Assembly (NCBI RefSeq): GCF_001949145.1
Contig: NW_019091393.1
Span: 88,907-152,906 of the forward strand
Direction of reading: 5' to 3'
Source of the DNA: Acanthaster planci
Taxonomy: Eukaryota; Echinodermata; Asteroidea; Valvatida; Acanthasteridae
Length of the DNA: 64,000 nucleotides
Shown: positions 11,617 through 25,360 of the stretch, in pieces
Numbering within the stretch: the stretch's first letter is position 1
How the letters are laid out: every line of letters starts with the position of its first letter
The notes under the pieces: generated by a model
Told to the model about the DNA's origin: nothing
What the model saw: the letters and a program-made list of their open reading frames with translations, nothing else
Databases searched by the model: none
Made by a program: the position numbers and the translations under genes

Positions 11617-11990
11617 GGAACTTCTTTCTTTTTTTTACAGTGCGACATTGCCCTGCTTCGGGACGAATATTTCAATGGCACGTGATTAGCAATCTACCAA
11701 TCAGATGAAAGGGACATTTTCAAACATTAATTGTGAAACCTGATAGATAAATCCGAAGTTTCAAAATGATGCCAGAAATAGCCACGGAAATGTCGAACTC
11801 GTTTGTATGCAAACAGCACAAAATGTCTAGATAAAAAATATCACGAATCAAAGAAAACTAACGAGGGGACATACATTATTATAATCGAGGGAAAATTACT
11901 CTCAGGAAAATTAAATCACGGCATGGAACAAAAATGACTACGGGCCTTGTCAGAAATATTAAAGTCAAATTAGGCACACGGACTACCGCG
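11617..11990. other. AT-rich non-coding stretch
   Basis: Nothing recognised: no repeats, motifs or plausible coding sequence. Confidence 0.4.
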
Positions 11991-12960
11991 TGCTGCGGAT
12001 AATGTTTCCATCCTGAAATATTGATAATTTCGTGTAATTTGATAACGGAGTGGACGCGTTCGGCAGAATTTTACATGCTGCCTGGATGGTTTAGCTCTCT
12101 CTCCTCAGCGCATTCAGCAGTGCGTTTCGTAGCAATGTACGCGGATTCTCTGCGCCGCGGCATGCTTTCCTATTTGATTACTAAACACCGCATCAGCGGG
12201 TCCTCTTTTTTCCCCAACGAAAATAAACACGCAAAGACCCAGCGTCAAATTTCACGGCACACGAAATGGACCCTCGTTTCTTAAACCCAAATCCGTTGTC
12301 ATTTCCCCGACCCCCTTATCTTTGTCTGCGTATAGGATGGCCAACGTGAAGATGGAAGTTGGAACGATTCCATTACCACGTTATGCGGGTCCGCAAACGA
12401 TAAATCCATGGTGAGTGGATTCATGGAATCATGGCCCGCTAATTATGTCGTAATATTATCTATGCTCTATGCCCCGTCGTTTCCAGTTCTTGACCTCTGT
12501 CGCGACTGAGATAGACTGTACACCTGACTGTGATAAAAAAAACCTACAAACAACAATAAAAACGAGTATTTACCTTTCTACCTCAAAACCCTCTCAACAT
12601 CACTACATGAGATCCTTGGCCTTACAGTCGAAAAAAGAAGAACGGACTTATCTAAGCTCCGTAGAGTTACCAACGCACTGTCAGCGTTCGCAGGTTTGGT
12701 AATTGCCAGTCATGTTTATATGACGCGACAAAAAGCAATTTTCCCAGGCCGGGGCGGCTTCTTGAATGTGGACCGCGTGACACATTGTACTCGAAGCCAA
12801 GCGGTAGCAGGATCGTATCCGTCATTATTGCAGGATTCAATGGCATTCGAACCCACGGGCCAAGCCAAGAATTTTGATTTCGGTGGGAAGAGGGCAAAAG
12901 ATATTGATGAAAATTAAAGTGGAATTTTTGGGGGGCTAAAATGTAATGAATTTTTGCCAT
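11990..12960. promoter_or_regulatory. GC-richer island, candidate regulatory region
   Basis: Moderately CpG-rich with opposed frames of 73-97 codons (12021-12284, 12667-12960) and no domains. Sequence around 12395-12430 holds nested ATGG/CCAT repeats. I see no splice-flanked exon that I recognise. The regulatory label rests on composition only. Confidence 0.2.
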
Positions 12961-13740
12961 CGTCTCAGTGGGTTTGTAATTCTCGTATAAACAAGATCGG
13001 ATAAAATCTCAGAACAGATGGAAGGCGGTATCCAGTCATGCAAGCGAAAAAAAATTAGTGATTTAAGTGCTAACTGATAAAACAATGAAATTGAATGATG
13101 CGTACAATGTAAAAATCAACCAATAGTGTTCCTTTTTAATTTAACCCGATGAATAAACGTGCAACATTAATCCCTTTATCGGAAATGCACCCACAATCAA
13201 AGCTTTAATCGGCAGAAATGTTAGTGTACATTATTCCAAAATGTACCTAATCTACCAAATCAGTTTTATCCAGAAAATTAAGCTGAAGAAGGCGGTGGGG
13301 AAGAATAAAGTGATTCATAACGCAAGATGATTAATTCCAAGACTGTCAATCAATCATCAAAGGATAATATCAATATCTAATCTAAGCCTGCTTAGTCAAA
13401 ATCAGCCCCAAAGAAAAGGAGTAACAATCATGTGACCCTCAAGCACCGGTCTCTTGACACTAGATTACATTTTGACTACTTCTGCCTCTGTGCAACTGTA
13501 TAGTATTAGGGTATTACTACGCGAGATACAAAGCCAACTATTGCAGCTTAAAATAAAAACGTAACAGTTGCAATGGTACTCGTAGGAGGAGGTAATTTTA
13601 AAATATTCAAACTATATAGGCTTGGCTGTAGATCTTTTTACGAAAATATAATTGTATCGCATATTCCCTAACTAATTTTACTGTATTGTGTAGCATTTGC
13701 ACAATTGTGCTTGTGCACATGCAAGAGCGGATTCTTAACA
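12960..13740. other. AT-rich non-coding stretch
   Basis: Nothing resembling a gene. CAATCAATCATC near 13347 contains a TGATTGAT core (reverse strand), a Pbx/Hox-type sequence that is common by chance in AT-rich DNA. Confidence 0.4.
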
Positions 13741-14480
13741 AATCTTGGTAATTCATTTCATGTTTTGGATAAAAGCCTTCGATATGAGGCGAATGTGGGT
13801 GATAGTCCTGGTTAGGGTCACGTCACATTTCATTCTGACTTTGCATAATGCTTTCATCCAATTTGGAAACCTCCCAACAATTTCGGTTAACTTTGTCGAC
13901 CTACTTCCTGGCAGTGAACAAAAGGAGAACATTTCTAGAGCCAAGCCGGTTGAATCAATCGTATTTAAAGAGAAACAGCCTTGATTTACTCCTAAGTACA
14001 GCATCCGGCGCTGTCCCAGCAGTTTTGCGATGGGATCCTCACCTAAATGAATGTGACCTACAAACGAGGAAGACAAAGTCCTCAGACATTGGGCTCGTGC
14101 GAGGACGCCTGTCGAGGATGTGCAAGTCATCCATCTGAGAAAATATATATATTTTATGATTTGCAGGATGGGTGGACACATCCTTCATACGTGACTGCCG
14201 TGACGTAGCGGCATATTATCGACATTCCATTTTCCAGGATGTAGTGAGTGAACTGAACGGCGCCCTAGTAATTTTTCCCCCGCGTACAATGATTCCCAAA
14301 GCGTGACTGCTTGTGCGCACGCCCCTAAATTGCTGATTTATCAGCCACCCTGTATCACCGTCAATGAATCTACGACAATCATAATAATTCATCACAGATG
14401 GAGACGATCAGACAGCGTGGTGCTCTGTCAGCCGGTTTTGTTTTCTCTATCCGAAGATATCCTCCTCCGATGAATTTCCA
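13740..14480. promoter_or_regulatory. Island with TGATTTAT palindrome
   Basis: Opposed 142- and 96-codon frames (13753-14181 minus, 13848-14138 plus) without domains. GCTGATTTATCAGC at 14332-14345 is a near-palindrome containing TGATTTAT, a Pbx/Hox-type site. AAAATATATATATTTT lies near 14140. Candidate enhancer by inference. Confidence 0.25.
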
Positions 14481-16190
14481 CTAGAAAGCTCCATTGTCTC
14501 CGTCGTAGAAAAACAATCAAAAGCCGTGAGGCTGTGCACAACTGCGAACCACAATTTAAAGCAATTTTTAAACACTTTTTATAAGAAATTGCTCCTAAAA
14601 ACACTCCTCATTTAAGATATTTATTCAACTAAGCAGTTCGCAAATTAATTCAACCAAAGATACAGCCAAGCCTATTATAGACAGTTAAAAAGCCTGCATG
14701 CATTGTATCTCAGTCTTTTGCAAAACGTCAAGCGTTTCGCATCTAGAGCAATGAATCCCTCCAAAGAAACTTCAATGACTACTTTGTCATTCAGCAGTGC
14801 TGTAGTAAACAAGAATGCACATAAAAAGGAACAAAGCAGGCAGGTATAATATAAAAATAGGAAGGAAAGAAGGTTTGTGCGTGAGAAATTAGTCAAAATC
14901 TGCCTTCATTGAGTCATGGATGTTTCTTTTCCTTCTCCTAACTTCTAATTAATAAAAAACCTGAGTACGCAAGGCACGCGAGATGATGAGAGAGTCTATG
15001 CGCTTTACTAATTGGAAAGAGCCCAAACTAAAAGCAAGGGCGGCAAAATAATTCCTTATCTGTTTGACGTCAGGGATATACATGCGAGTCCCATCGCTTC
15101 GGTGCAGTTAATGAGGTGAACACTGCCTACGAGGAGTACTACAAATTGCCTCTGACGACAATGGGAGAAAAACCTATACTAGACGGTAGCTGGCGAAAAT
15201 CATACCAAAAACAACACAAATCAAGATGATCATGAGAGTTTTGTTGGAAATTTCGGTTCCTTCAGGTCTACACGAAGTCTTCAGAGGAGCACATTCACAA
15301 TACCATTTTAAAAGAAAGAGTCTCTTCTTTTGTCTCTAATAAGGCGGATCATTGCCAAATGATGTCAGACTATTGTTTTTAATATTCAGCTGTGGTTGTT
15401 ATTTTGCCCGCCTGGTGGTTGGTAAACTATGGACAATCACTCGAATTTAAATGCAACGCAATTATGTAAAAAAAAAAAGAAGGGGGGGCTGAGAACACTC
15501 AGCAGGAATTTGAAATAAACCTGGAGGAATACTTATTTCGATACTATTTTTATGTTCGGTCTAAATTCACATCAGTGCACAAAGACTGGTATTATACCTC
15601 TCGTGAATGAACAACATAACACATTACACTGACCATAATGCAAACGAATCCATTGGTAAGGGTTTCAAGAATTAATACACAAAAAGCCTGGAAGACCTTG
15701 AAAGCGCTCGCTCGCAAGCTCTGCTGCCTGTTATGCGGGTCTTATATCCAGCGAGTATTGTAAGAAAAATCGCGGTGAGAACTCTAATTTATATTGATTT
15801 CTTGTACCCGTCTTGTTGGCTATGAAAATCACAATGGCGAACACTTCCAAGTCATGAATCGGTCAGAATACATTCCCTGAACCGATGCTATCTAGCGAGT
15901 GCGTGATAATCAGAATGTGGGGTTTTTTTTTTGGGGGGGGGTCACGAGACCTTACCAGATTTACAGTATTTGTTGAAAATCATACCTAAACACTACAAAC
16001 ACACAAGCATACTTTTGTATTCTAAGTGCTCATTCAAGCCATTTTAGGCAAGACAGTAAAGTTATGTCTCAAATTGATAAACATCATGCCTGCGATAATA
16101 TGGTGAAAGGCTTACAGGGCTGATAGTTTTGATGGAAATTTGTATGGTTAAAAGAAACAGTAACGTTTTAATTATTTTTCCCGTAGCTTT
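14480..16190. other. AT-rich stretch with T10G9 tract and a CRE
   Basis: No gene seen. A perfect TGACGTCA is at 15065-15072. A homopolymer junction of ten T followed by nine G lies at 15923-15941, and A10-plus followed by GAAGGGGGGG lies near 15470-15487. Confidence 0.45.
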
Positions 16191-16199
16191 AATATACAT

Positions 16200-17050
16200 C
16201 ATTATCCGACCACGATCTGCCTTAAATCTAAAAACAGATCCTTACTCCTAGTCGCAAAATGTCGATGCAATTTCTTATTCAAAATTCCCTTTAGTCTCCG
16301 GTGATTCAAAATGCACTTTCTGCAGAGAGAATATGTCATCCATTTTTTATTCCGATCTGAGCCCAGGCCCTCGGAGGAAAAGAGCTTTAAGACGCGGCAG
16401 CAGGCCACTCCACAGCGAGGCTCGAGAAAAATACGAAAACACTTCCCGTCTTGCCCGGACAATGAAACTTGGGTCTCGATCGCCACGCTCGCAGATGCCC
16501 CACAATCCCAGATTAAATAGATAGAGGGTTTAAGCTGCCGTTTTTGCATATAAGGCGAAGGGAGAAACTCGCTGGCAAGAGAATTGCAGTGAGAAGATGG
16601 CTCGAGAGCCAGGGACAGGCGGAGAGAGTGAGGGGGGACATAGGGAGACAGAGAATACACCGGGAGGCCTTAGGGTATAGTTCTGATTCCGGCTTCAAGC
16701 TCGGTATACGCCGCTCGACTACAAGTAATTAGCGGCGCATGAAAAATTCATTGTTGGTTTCTGCGTCCAAGGGGAGAGCGAAGCCGACCAGTTTTGGGGA
16801 GCCTCGGGGCCGGCGTCCGATGCTTCACCCTGCGTGATGGACACATTATCAGGAATCTGTACAACACGCGCATCATTTTGTTTCTTAAGCAGATGTTTTT
16901 TTTCCCTTCTTCTCTCTCTCCAATCTTTGGCTGATTGATGGCACGATGCTGCATAATGAAGGGATTAATATTGCCCAGCGTATCTAGCCTGTGTGGCTTG
17001 TCAACCCTATTTTCAGTAAATATTAAACCACAGCGCAATCAACTGCCGCG
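16200..17050. promoter_or_regulatory. Island with homeodomain and Pbx/Hox-type sites
   Basis: GC-rich with opposed frames of up to 152 codons (16202-16660) and no domains. CAAGTAATTAGCGGC holds TAATTA at 16726-16731. TGATTGATGG at 16932-16941 exactly fits the Pbx-Hox composite consensus TGATNNATGG. Together these make the region a plausible developmental enhancer; conservation has not been tested. Confidence 0.3.
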
Positions 17051-17640
17051 ACACTTGCCATCTCGGAGGCATTTCCTTGCCTTGGTGCACGTATTGGTAA
17101 ACATCCGCCGGTAATCTTTTAGCTTTCCACAGGTGTATCGGATTACGGTTTTGATTTAGAATATTCGAAAAACGCTGTCACACCTTTGGTTTCAACTGAT
17201 TAGGAAGGTCTTAGACGTCACTTTGTGGCCTTAATTATAGGGTGTGTTTTTTTTAAATTACGAACAAATATTTGCATCGTACATGCCTGCATTAACACCA
17301 CTTGCATAGCTACTGTTGTAGACTGGATAGAAAACTGATTTTCTCTACCGGTGACATTACGGTCGATATTCACTTTATAGTTGCAAAGAGATTCAACCTA
17401 AATATCCCATTACCAGAGCAAAATGCACGAATGTCGCTGTCCAAACAAGTCAAACTCATATTTTCATCAACCCTTTTCTGAGAAGTGTGTAACGCCAACG
17501 GTTTTTCCTATCTCAACGTCATTTCAGCAAGTTCTTTTTTTTTTTGGTCCGATACAGCTTTACACCTGTAGCATCCGTGTAAAGTGTGTTGGTGGCACTG
17601 TGAAAGCGACTCGGTGTAACATCTAGCACCACTCTCCTGT
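17050..17640. other. Non-coding stretch with an octamer site
   Basis: A perfect POU octamer complement ATTTGCAT lies at 17270-17277. Otherwise mixed AT-rich sequence with no repeat or gene seen. Confidence 0.35.
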
Positions 17641-18250
17641 AACTCAGCCGCCAAGGGGTAACCTATCAGTTCGCTCTCTTTGAACTCCGCGCCGAGAGAA
17701 GCTCCGCGGAGTTGGGAAGGAGGAAGACCGCAGCCGCAGGCTTGTCATCCGAAAATTGGGGCCGAAGTACACGGGCAACATCTCCCCTCGCCTTGAACGC
17801 CGGCGGTAATGGGCACTTTGGAATGTCCTCGCAATTAACGACAGAGCGACATGACGAGCTGGTCCAAAATAAAAGGCACCGTACCACTCTGCGATCTCCT
17901 TCGCCCCTGTCTTATCTATACCTTCCTGCCCCTCTCCATGAGCCGGAGAAGTGCCATTAAACTCTTGTCTCTGTGTAACAAACTGCATGGTGTGGACTCT
18001 CCTGTCTTGCCCAAACTCCCTGAGCAAACTGGAAAAAAACCGCGGGAACTTGGCCGCGCCGATGCGACCATCACTCGCACTCTGTGTCCGCCGAGAGTCG
18101 CCAGGAGGCCACGGTGGTGAATGGCAGGTCCCGACTGCGGCTCTCGGCAAACTCGCCAGTGTTTGCTCAGTGTGATTAAAAGAACACGGAGCTTTATGCA
18201 CGCGGAGACAGTCAGAGCGCCTCTAGAATCCTAAACAGAACTGAGCTTCC
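17640..18250. promoter_or_regulatory. GC/CpG-rich island
   Basis: Contains a 185-codon frame on the minus strand (17644-18201) opposed by frames of 74-89 codons on the plus strand. The translation is rich in Arg, Ser and Pro, as GC-rich non-coding DNA typically gives, and matches no family I know. Candidate CpG-rich regulatory island or untranslated exon. Confidence 0.25.
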
Positions 18251-19730
18251 CAGTTTGTGAGACAAGTATAAGACAATGTCGAGTCGAAATATTCTTTACC
18301 AAATATGGCTCGACGGGCTTTGCTTAACTACTGAGTCTTGTAATTCCGAAGTTACTCACTTCGCACTTCTATGTATATTTTCTAGGACACAACCACAAAA
18401 ATTCATGTTAGACAAAACCATACACTTTGATGGTCAATTGCCAGTTTTGTGTACTTAGTGCAAAATTTCAATCAACAGAGAAAAGTGCAATGGCCATTTC
18501 TCACTTCAACTTACCCGACGAAATACTCACCATTCCTCCTCATAATTAACATAAATTATCATAGAGTGTGATTTGATATAACTCTCAAATCAAATCAGAT
18601 TAAGAAATTACTTGCTCATCCGACAGGCATTATTAGTTGCCAATACAATACTAGATGGGGGGAAAATGAAGGACCTTTAAAACATTTCTGTCGTCAGTCA
18701 GATCTTGTTGCATAATTTCAGACAAATATGTTAAGAAGGTGACATGGAGTCTGTAGCAACATTTCTCTTAGGCTTGGAAACTGCTTGAAGACCCCCAGTT
18801 TTCAAATTATGCACGCCTAATAGTGTTTTAGTCAAACCTAAGCAGCGCACCGCCGCAAATCTTTGAATGAAGCTTTTATTCAACGTTTCCTGAACGTAAC
18901 ACTGTGCTTTACTAAATACAATATACACATGTTGTGCAAGACATAGTAATGTGTAGGCCTGACATTGGACACTTAGCTCAAAATTGATGCTGATTATAAT
19001 ATTTTTTAAGCCATCCACCAGAGTGGTGTTTCCAAGAGCAAGAGCCTGCTGACATAATGACCAAATGTGTCCCCTATATCAACCACAATGGCTGCGCGAA
19101 CAAAGCAGCAAATAGGATGCCAAGAGTTGCATATTTCTTGAAACAAACACGCAGCACTTGCATTAGAAATGCAACAAAACTATGCATCATGCATCATGCG
19201 ACTCTGCAGGTGGTCGATCGGACAAGGGAATGAAGAAAGTGAAAAGGCTAGATTTGGTAAATTTCAGACACGAGTATGTTTACATAACAACAGTACTAAC
19301 ACCTGGGCCACATAGTAGCACCCAGGTGGTCTATTGTAGAGGAGAGCCTAAAGAACCTCAATGAGACCGTTTATAACCTAAGAGAAATGAGAACAATCGG
19401 CAAGATTGCGCCAGTAAGAACTAACGGCAGGGTGGATATATACAAAACCACTTTTGTACATGACCAAGATGGCGAGTGTTTGAGAATTCAAGCATCGCTT
19501 CGACAGGCGGCGAAACAAGAGTACTGAAATGATAATGTAGTGTAAGTTACTGGTAAATTCTCCCCGATTTATCTATTATTGATCGTGCGTATAACTTACC
19601 TCCTGGCTATGGAAACACGGTGCACATTTTCAGGGTGTCGATGTCCGCCAGCGTATTTCTGGGGGGGGGGAGCACTGTGTGTAGGTTGACCTGGAAGGTG
19701 GCCATTTTGAGCTGTCGGCGTGTGAACCCT
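18250..19730. other. Non-coding stretch, one YY1-like site and G10 run
   Basis: CAAGATGGCG at 19465-19474 matches the YY1 core. A G10 run is at 19661-19670. Short frames (18731-19018 minus) have no domain. Confidence 0.4.
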
Positions 19731-21780
19731 TCACTACGTGTATTCTCAAGCAATAACATCAATTAACTGTATTATTAACCCGAGAATACCCGTAATCAAG
19801 AGATCTGTAGAGGGCGGCCCGGTCTGGCCGGCGACTGCAGACGTCAACGACGGCCCCGGATCCGTCATCGGGCAGCGGTTTAATAGGGGGCTCGAATCAA
19901 TCTTGAGACGGCCCGTCCGGATCCGACTTGTCTTCCCTGACAATCAGCAAACAGGCCGGCAGACCAGAGAGCGGAGACCCAAGTCCTTGCCGCCTTCTAC
20001 AATATCCCAGCGCTGGGGTGATTCATATATATATATGTATATGTATATATATATACGAGTCCGTAATGGAGGAGCGGCCGATTCTGAAGTGCGCCTCTTC
20101 CGAGCCACAGTCCGAATTCATTATTGTCATCATCCCAGCGCCCCATTGGAAATCCACAACCGGCCGTCATTAGCGCGGCAGTGGATATAGTGCTGTGTTG
20201 TTCTTCCCTCTTTTTCGCAGTCCTCGTCACAGGCATTGTGCATTTTGCGGAGGACAGACGTCATTTATATGCTTAATGGCCAGCGGGTTTATTACGAGGA
20301 GATAGCAGAATAATTTGAGGAATGGACGGTGGGTCTCTGCGGTGCATTAGACTATACATACGTCCATTCATTACACATACATATTAAAAGAAACGAAAGG
20401 AATAAAATCGACCAAAGTTGGAAACAATCCAGTTTTCACGAAACAATATGCAATTCTTACCTTTGTCCATAATTCCAAATATAAGGGAGAAAAACGGGTG
20501 TTGTGAACAAGCGTGCCTGTCCTGTTGTCGTTGCCGTAATTTGACATGACGAATCTTGCCCGCATCACCTTCCATATGGATCATTGGTAACGGCACGTGC
20601 TTAACCTGTCGATGGCACTGCAGTTGCGCATCGATCGGAAAAATATGTTTCCCTCAGCGGATGCGAGAAATTATGCGCCTGCCGAGAGAAAAGGGGGAGC
20701 AAGGATGCGGGGGAAAATAGCTTCACCCCCCTCGGCTGTGAGGTGTACGTGCTAGGTGCGACGGTCCGATGATCTGGAGGTGAGTGGGCAAGAAAGAGAG
20801 AGGGAAAGAGGACAAGAGCGGGCGGAGGAGGAAGCGAGGCGAATCACGGAGCAGCGGCATGTCCGCTGAAAACACCGGGGACACATTGAAAGCAACAGGA
20901 ACGAAAAATCTCACCTGTAACGAGGCATAATGCGGTTGGGGACCGGCGCAGACTCGGTCGTTTGGGCTGCACTGTCGACTTCCCTAGTATGGCGCTGTGT
21001 CCGGCGATGACGTCGCCGGCGCCGGGCAATATCTAGGAAGTGATGTCAGCTGGGGAAACATAAAGAAAAGGGACGGCCCCCAAGTCGAGTTTCTGCCATC
21101 TCATGCACAGAATGAAGAGCAGAAGATGGCGACACCTGCGTAACTTGAAAACACTCCTATTGCATGCTGCATAGCGACCAACCCCACCGACCCACAGGGC
21201 ACAACAGCGCAACATATGCAGCTCGATGAATAAATTACGACTGTCCATCCATGGCCCCGTCAGACAGCATACTGTGATGATCGGAAGACGTCAAAAAATA
21301 GAGGAAAGAAAAACAGTCCCCTGGCGTAAATTCATGCAGTACCCTTCGAGGAAAGAGAGTCGCGTGTTTTCCATTTTCAGGCCGCCGATGATGACTGAGC
21401 GAGCTGCGACGCGTAACGTACGCGCGTGCTAAGTGCAAGTCACAAGACAAATTGTTGTTGAAAAGCAGCCGGCGACGGAATATTTAACACTGGCCATTCA
21501 TTCTCTCCCCCTGCCGGAGCGGCGACTGGAGGGCACGCCCATTTTAAGATCTTGCGAAACTGATTCCGTATGTGTGAGCGATCGTGACTGACTGAATGAC
21601 TGAGAACGCGTGGAGGGGGGGGGAGCGGGCGAAACGGACGCTCATTGGATGGCGGGCCGGGACTAGCAGTCCAGCAGTAGGCCGCACGGTCATACCCGTG
21701 CATCTTCAATGAGAGATCCGCAGTGACAGCCGTGCTCGTGTGCTGTTGTTAAAATCGCAAAGCCCGCCCAGCGAGAGTTT
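19730..21780. promoter_or_regulatory. CpG-rich island pair with (TA)n tract
   Basis: Two GC-rich blocks (about 19.74-20.30 and 20.58-21.78 kb). Frames up to 150 codons occur on both strands with no domains; the one at 19738-20190 runs through the TA microsatellite, so it is not a real protein. Motifs: TGACGTCG beside GCCGGCGCCGG near 21008-21025, GAAGATGGCG at 21122-21131, and a G9 run at 21615-21623. The density of CpG suggests unmethylated regulatory DNA, by inference. Confidence 0.3.
20025..20056. repeat. (TA)n/(TATG) microsatellite
   Basis: Alternating TA with two TG interruptions, about 32 bp, within a GC-rich island. Confidence 0.9.
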
Positions 21781-22500
21781 TGGATTTCCGTCATGCAGTT
21801 CGTGGTACCCAAATTGAACCTTCGAATGTGGGCCAGGGGGACGGGTGCCGCAATGGCTCGCTGCACCAAATGCCTCGGCCGAAGTTCACGAGAAACGCAC
21901 TCAAATCGTAATGTGATTATTTCTGCGACGAGATACTAGAGGGTTAAAAATTAACTTTGATCAACTGCACGTTAGAAAGTCCATTGCAGAGCGGGGATCT
22001 TCTTGGGGGAGGTGTAATCAGTCTATGTTTACAATTTTAGGTAGTTGAATGTCATACGGGTAGAAATTAGCCTAATTAAAAACTGTTGCCACTCTTACTC
22101 TGTGTTAACATGCGGAGTAAATTTAGATCAAGTTCAGTATAAAGAACAATAAAATCTCCAGACAGTTCTGGGCATATTTAGAAAAAAAATGAGGTAAGTC
22201 ATTTGATTTCACATGCAATGACTACTCTTATTACCAAATATGGTAAAATAATGAAATTGGGTTAATAATTTGATAATTATGGTGTGGCAATCTATGTTAT
22301 CTAATCAAAATTTAATTTCCGCGGGAAGATTTCACGAAAATTATGCGCATGACTTATTACCGAGAGGGTTTTCTTGTGAGCAACCCTTAAGACAGAATTG
22401 CTAATTTATCGCTGACACCGCAACAGAGTAACCCATATTTCAACGATGCCTTTGAAGCAAAACTGAAAGCAAGCTTTTCTGCGTCAAGATTTTCGCCTTT
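21780..22500. other. AT-rich non-coding stretch
   Basis: No gene, repeat copy or strong motif is seen. Confidence 0.4.
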
Positions 22501-23130
22501 TTGTCAATGAAACTCACAGCCTTGTTGACATGGAAATGCAATTTTAATCGCAGCCTGAAAATGGAAATGAGCAGATTTATGGGGTTTATACTTCAAAGGC
22601 GACAAGTTAATATCCGAACATTGCCAGCAGGCTGCGTTGGTTGTGGTCGTGCTTAGAGTGCCAACTCGGGGGGCAAAATGGCCTCCGTCCATCTTCCCAA
22701 AGCGGGCTGTATCATCCTCGTGCCACGGCTTTAATGCATGCAGGGCGGCGGCTGGCCCGTCTCACATCAAAGCCATTGGCTATCGGAGCTCGAATAAAGA
22801 GCACTGCCTTGCAACTACAGCTGGTCCCAAAGAGTGCCAGAAATTATTCATATTGGGCGCCCCACGCCAAACAAGGGAACAGCTAAATATACACACACAA
22901 GTGACGAATTGAGCCACTGGAACCTGAGGTAAGTTCGGAGCGAGGCTCGGCGATAGCAACCGAGGCATTTCTCCTGTTTCTTTGCGCTGGCTAATCGGCA
23001 CTTTTCACGGTGGAGGGCCCTCGCTGCGCTCACCGGATTTGACAGGTCTCCCTGTGGACTTTCGGAGGAGATATGAATATTTCCAGTCGCACCGAAAGCT
23101 TTTTTTCGTTAAAGCTCAGCGGTCTGGATT
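22500..23130. promoter_or_regulatory. Island, candidate enhancer
   Basis: GC-richer with short opposed frames and no domains. TTGGGCGCCCCA (GGGCGCCC palindrome at 22855-22862) is E2F-like. ATTTGCAT at 23161-23168 just beyond the edge is a perfect POU octamer complement. No exon is recognised. Confidence 0.25.
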
Positions 23131-24030
23131 TTTGTGTCGCGATGTATGTAAGAGAGGCTTATTTGCATATGTGTCTAGTATGATGGAAAATCACCTTGCC
23201 CGGTACGAATATGGTGCAACAGTACACACCAAGAGTTGTAGTGTATTCAGTAAATACTGTGTTGAAACTACTCAGCATGCAAAATACATGGGCTAGATAT
23301 CTTGACATGTCCTTTGAGGTATAGCAACATGTCAGGGAGGTTTTATCTGCTACGGGCCTTGAACTGCACCAAGAGAGGGCTCTGTTTCCTCAGCAATGGA
23401 GGCTCGTTTGGTCGGAAACACCGGAAATGCAACCGATGAGGGGGTACCTCTGCTCGAGGCGGATAGACGGTATGCGTTGTGATGTTCTGCCCGGCGATAT
23501 ACGCGCACATACCACCGGACAAAACAAATCATAGCGTTTGCTCGCTTTTACGTGAGAGACGTGGATATCAAGTTATATTAAAACATGATTTTGTGAACGA
23601 TTGTGTAGTTGTAATGCGTTTCAATTTTGTTGTATGTTAGACACATTGAGAGAAGCGTAGTTCTGCGCAAGTTGAAGTGTGACGCCTGTAATCTCTCAAC
23701 GACCTTCCAGATTTTGGAGAGGGTTGGGCGATTTTGTAAGTTTTAATTCAAGTGAGAAAATATCTGGTATAAAACATGTACCACTTGAGAGCAAAATGAT
23801 CATGTTATCGTCAAAGCAAGTTTGAATATACTTAATTTTCAGCCCTTTTAAAAACCTTACTGGACCGCTCGATGAACCGAAAACTTCCAACCATTGGAAG
23901 GTGAGCCTCTCTCTTCATTCATTTGGGTGAATTGGTACCTTTATTTCTAAAACCTTTTTTTGATGTAAAGCGACTCGGATGAAAGGTCCTTTTAATAATA
24001 ACGTTCGGGTTTGTTTGAAAAGCTAAGTAG
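23130..24030. other. Non-coding stretch
   Basis: Nothing recognised apart from the octamer at its left edge; short frames at 22982-23296 and 23350-23532 lack domains. Confidence 0.35.
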
Positions 24031-24033
24031 TAC

Positions 24034-25360
24034 ATGAGAGATCTTTTCCCAAGGCTTAAGACCTGTGACGCACCTCGAAACGTTGATGTCGCAACAAGTT
24101 CGCCAGCATGGCATTATAGTCAACTATGCAACACCTACTCTATCAAGCTTCCCAACAACCGGGGGGCATCCATACGTATGGAGTCCCGGGAAATTACACA
24201 GAGTGGCTTTAACGCCCGCAGTGAAGGCCTGGCCCTTGGACACCTTTAAAGATGCAGCGCATGCCAACAGACTGTCATGTTCGCAACCTAAACGGCCCTC
24301 TCCCCTAGGGCGTGCCCGCCGGCCAAGCACCAAACGAGGGGGGTGAGGGTTTTCATTTACCTCCCTTAAACCTCGAACGGAAAGAAATCTAATCTGACGG
24401 TCGTCTTCGGATCTCCTCTGCCGCGTAAATCAATGAATTACACGGGTCACGTCACAGGCTTCACCCGGGGGCTGTGCAACATCCATCATTACATCTTGTT
24501 TTTTTTTTTTTTTGTTCCCGCGTCCGCGCGGTTAGCGCGCGAATTAACAGCCGGGAAAGTCAGGCGACAGGACTCGTCACTTGATTACAAAACCGAAAAA
24601 TGAGTTTGCAGGCATGCGTGGACGGGAGAGGGAGAGACTTGGGGAGCTTCCTAGGCCAGGGACAGAGTCGACGTTCTTACCCAGCCAGTTAGGCCGTGCC
24701 GGGGCCCGGCAATTTACCGCGAGTAATCAATCGCGGCGAGATTTGCTCGCAAAAGTGCGTCCAGACACGTGTAGAATGTTTGTTTGGAACACTATGCAAT
24801 ATTATCAAGTGACGACAGCATTATTAATATCATAGCAAGACCACATTGAATAAAGACTGGGCTGTGAGTGTCATCGGGGACAGTGCGTGTACTTACTGAA
24901 CGACAAGAGAAGTGTTGAAAGAAATAATAACGTTCAGGCTCCTATGCATACAAAAAAGAAAAAGGGGAAAGAAATCCCTACTTGGAGGCTCTTTAAACTT
25001 GCTTGTCATTCTGGAGAGAAATTCTTCACAAAGAAAAGAACAAATAACGGAAAAAAAGCAGACGCTTGTCTGACATTTCTGTCAGGACCAGTGCTGTTGC
25101 ACCAGACCATTTTTAGTCTGGCACCTGCCGCATCGATTCATTAAAAGCTGTTGATTTTCCATGCCGTTGAGCCTGAGCGTAATTCGCTGTTTATGACGAG
25201 TCGCTACCGTATCGACATCGTGTCACTGGGCCTTATCGCCCAGGGCCTCGGGATTTTGCCGGTTGTAGGCGTGCTCGCGCCACGCGACGACACCCATATT
25301 TGTATCCGCCGAAACACGCCTGGTCGCTGTTTGCTTGATACTTATCACACGTGAAGGCGA
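24034..25360. promoter_or_regulatory. Two CpG-rich blocks flanking a T-rich segment
   Basis: Blocks at about 24.03-24.78 and 25.14-25.36 kb are GC-rich. A T15 run is at 24499-24513, followed by CCGCGCGG at 24524-24531 and GCGCGC. A hairpin CTGGGC/GCCCAG lies at 25226-25243. Frames of 67-93 codons have no domains. Regulatory function is inferred from composition. Confidence 0.25.

Noticed and set aside
17644-18201. 185-codon minus-strand frame as a gene
   Set aside because: Arg/Ser/Pro-rich translation of a GC-rich block, opposed by frames on the other strand, no recognisable domain.
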